DNA from: Chitinophagaceae bacterium
GTDB lineage: Bacteria > Bacteroidota > Bacteroidia > Chitinophagales > Chitinophagaceae
Direction of reading: 5' to 3'
Assembly (NCBI GenBank): GCA_016786885.1
Contig: JAEUVO010000042.1
Span: 1 to 64,000 of the forward strand
Length of the DNA stretch: 64,000 nt
Of this stretch, positions 63,396 to 64,000 are shown piece after piece. The position numbers and the translations under genes are program-made. The number at the start of each line of letters is the position of its first letter. Position 1 is the stretch's first letter. Below the pieces are notes generated by a model. It had not been told where the DNA came from. It did no database searches and worked only from the letters and a program-made list of their open reading frames with translations.

Positions 63396-64000
63396 ATGAA
63401 ATCAACGACCCGAATCCAGTTATCCGTAATGATGTTTCTCGAATTTTTCATCTGGGGAGGCTGGTTTGTAACCCTGGGAACATTCCTGGCAAAAAACCTT
63501 AATGCATCAGGCGGTCAGAGTGCTGATGTTTTTTCAACCCAATCCTGGGGGGCTATCATTGCCCCTTTTATAATAGGTTTGATCGCCGACAGATTCATTA
63601 ATGCAGAGAAAATTCTAGGTGTACTGCATATTATTGGTGCTGCGTTAATGTACCAAATGTATAATGCAGAAAATGTTACCGTTTTTTATCCATATGTTCT
63701 GGCATACATGATACTATACATGCCTACTCTTGCATTGGTAAATTCTGTTTCATTTAATCAAATGAAGAATCCTGAAAAAGAATTCTCCAGTATCCGGGTT
63801 TGGGGAACTATTGGCTGGATAGCAGCAGGGCTTCTTATCAGTTATCTTTTTCACTGGGACAGCGAAGAAAGCACCGCAAAGGGGCTTCTTAAGAATACTT
63901 TTCTTTTATCAGGGATTGCTGCGTTATTACTTGGGTTGATGAGTTTCACACTTCCGAAAACTCCCCCGGTTAAAAGTGCTGGCGAAAAAGTTAGTTTGAG
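63396..64000 (+). CDS. MFS nucleoside/sugar:proton symporter (NHS type), C-terminus cut
   Basis: About 201 residues visible, open at base 64000. The N-terminal pattern QLSVMMFLEFFIWGGWFVTLGTFL, then WGAIIAPFIIGLIADRF and SSIRVWGTIGWIAAG, identifies the NHS family (NupG/XapB relatives). Six or so membrane segments are present, so about half is missing. It is divergent from the dehydrogenase gene and may supply its sugar substrate; nucleoside is the family default. Confidence 0.9.
   Translation, partial: MKSTTRIQLSVMMFLEFFIWGGWFVTLGTFLAKNLNASGGQSADVFSTQSWGAIIAPFIIGLIADRFINAEKILGVLHIIGAALMYQMYNAENVTVFYPYVLAYMILYMPTLALVNSVSFNQMKNPEKEFSSIRVWGTIGWIAAGLLISYLFHWDSEESTAKGLLKNTFLLSGIAALLLGLMSFTLPKTPPVKSAGEKVSL

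Noticed and set aside
1..64000. CRISPR array, prophage, transposase, toxin-antitoxin or restriction system
   Set aside because: None seen: no direct repeats with equal spacers, no transposase, integrase or restriction motifs in any plausible gene.

Overview
The window is a stretch of ordinary chromosome from a member of the Bacteroidota, most likely of the Chitinophagaceae/Chitinophagales type. The evidence is phylum-typical families (GLPGLI protein, TonB-linked outer-membrane barrels with an N-terminal carboxypeptidase-regulatory domain, DUF2851, DUF4382, DUF1684, a long signal peptidase I with an extra N-terminal membrane domain), an A+T-rich composition, and at least one promoter of the TAnnTTTG class. 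I see no rRNA, tRNA, CRISPR array, prophage, insertion sequence or plasmid replication gene. The species assignment is inference. About 58 protein genes are supported; both end genes are cut by the window.

Layout. (1) 1-14.4 kb: storage and alpha-glucan metabolism. It holds glgB (cut at the left edge), an outer-membrane barrel/GLPGLI pair, a secreted cyclomaltodextrinase/neopullulanase-like amylase, an SLC45/sucrose-type MFS carrier, glgC, glgA, a GluP-like sugar carrier and a ROK glucokinase. Together these import glucose and maltodextrin, phosphorylate it, and build or branch glycogen. (2) 14.4-25.3 kb: housekeeping and envelope genes: DUF4382 lipoprotein, phosphodiester glycosidase, lipA, OsmC, DUF2851, Maf, UbiA prenyltransferase, KdsC-like phosphatase, IscX, [2Fe-2S] ferredoxin, DUF2520, alpha/beta hydrolase and SGNH hydrolase. 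(3) 25.4-35.7 kb: topA, YcxB-like protein, methyltransferase, transglutaminase-like protein, a Tat-type Gfo/Idh/MocA oxidoreductase with a relic of a second copy beside it, CsaA, Ogt, cytidine deaminase and signal peptidase I. (4) 35.8-41 kb: a CarH-type B12-binding MerR regulator, a sigma-54 activator without a DNA-binding domain, pyruvate dehydrogenase E1 beta, a metallophosphoesterase and an acetyltransferase. (5) 41-47.7 kb: TPR protein, L,D-transpeptidase, two tandem universal stress proteins, arginase-family protein and a frameshifted DUF1684 gene. (6) 47.7-56.8 kb: a DUF4331 protein split into two secreted halves, a TPR lipoprotein, a divergent TonB-dependent receptor, an RmlD-like reductase, an unknown exported protein and a prolyl oligopeptidase. 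(7) 57.2-59.7 kb: pfkA-pyk glycolytic unit. (8) 59.8-64 kb: DUF1080 hydrolase, cytochrome c, TIM-barrel isomerase and Gfo/Idh/MocA dehydrogenase, divergent from a nucleoside/sugar-type MFS carrier. This resembles the recently recognised 3-keto-glycoside route.

The most unusual signals are non-coding. Four intergenic loci carry degenerate repeats with a strict 7-bp period that flip orientation in the middle. There is a compact hairpin plus mini-ORF in front of the sigma-54 activator gene, and a 60-bp relic of a gene C-terminus. Among genes, the split DUF4331 pair, the frameshifted DUF1684 gene, the Wx9EH B12 regulator, the HTH-less NtrC-like protein, the cysteine-less ROK kinase and the 3-keto-sugar-like cluster deserve a second look. 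I did not find a clear-cut new defence or mobile system.
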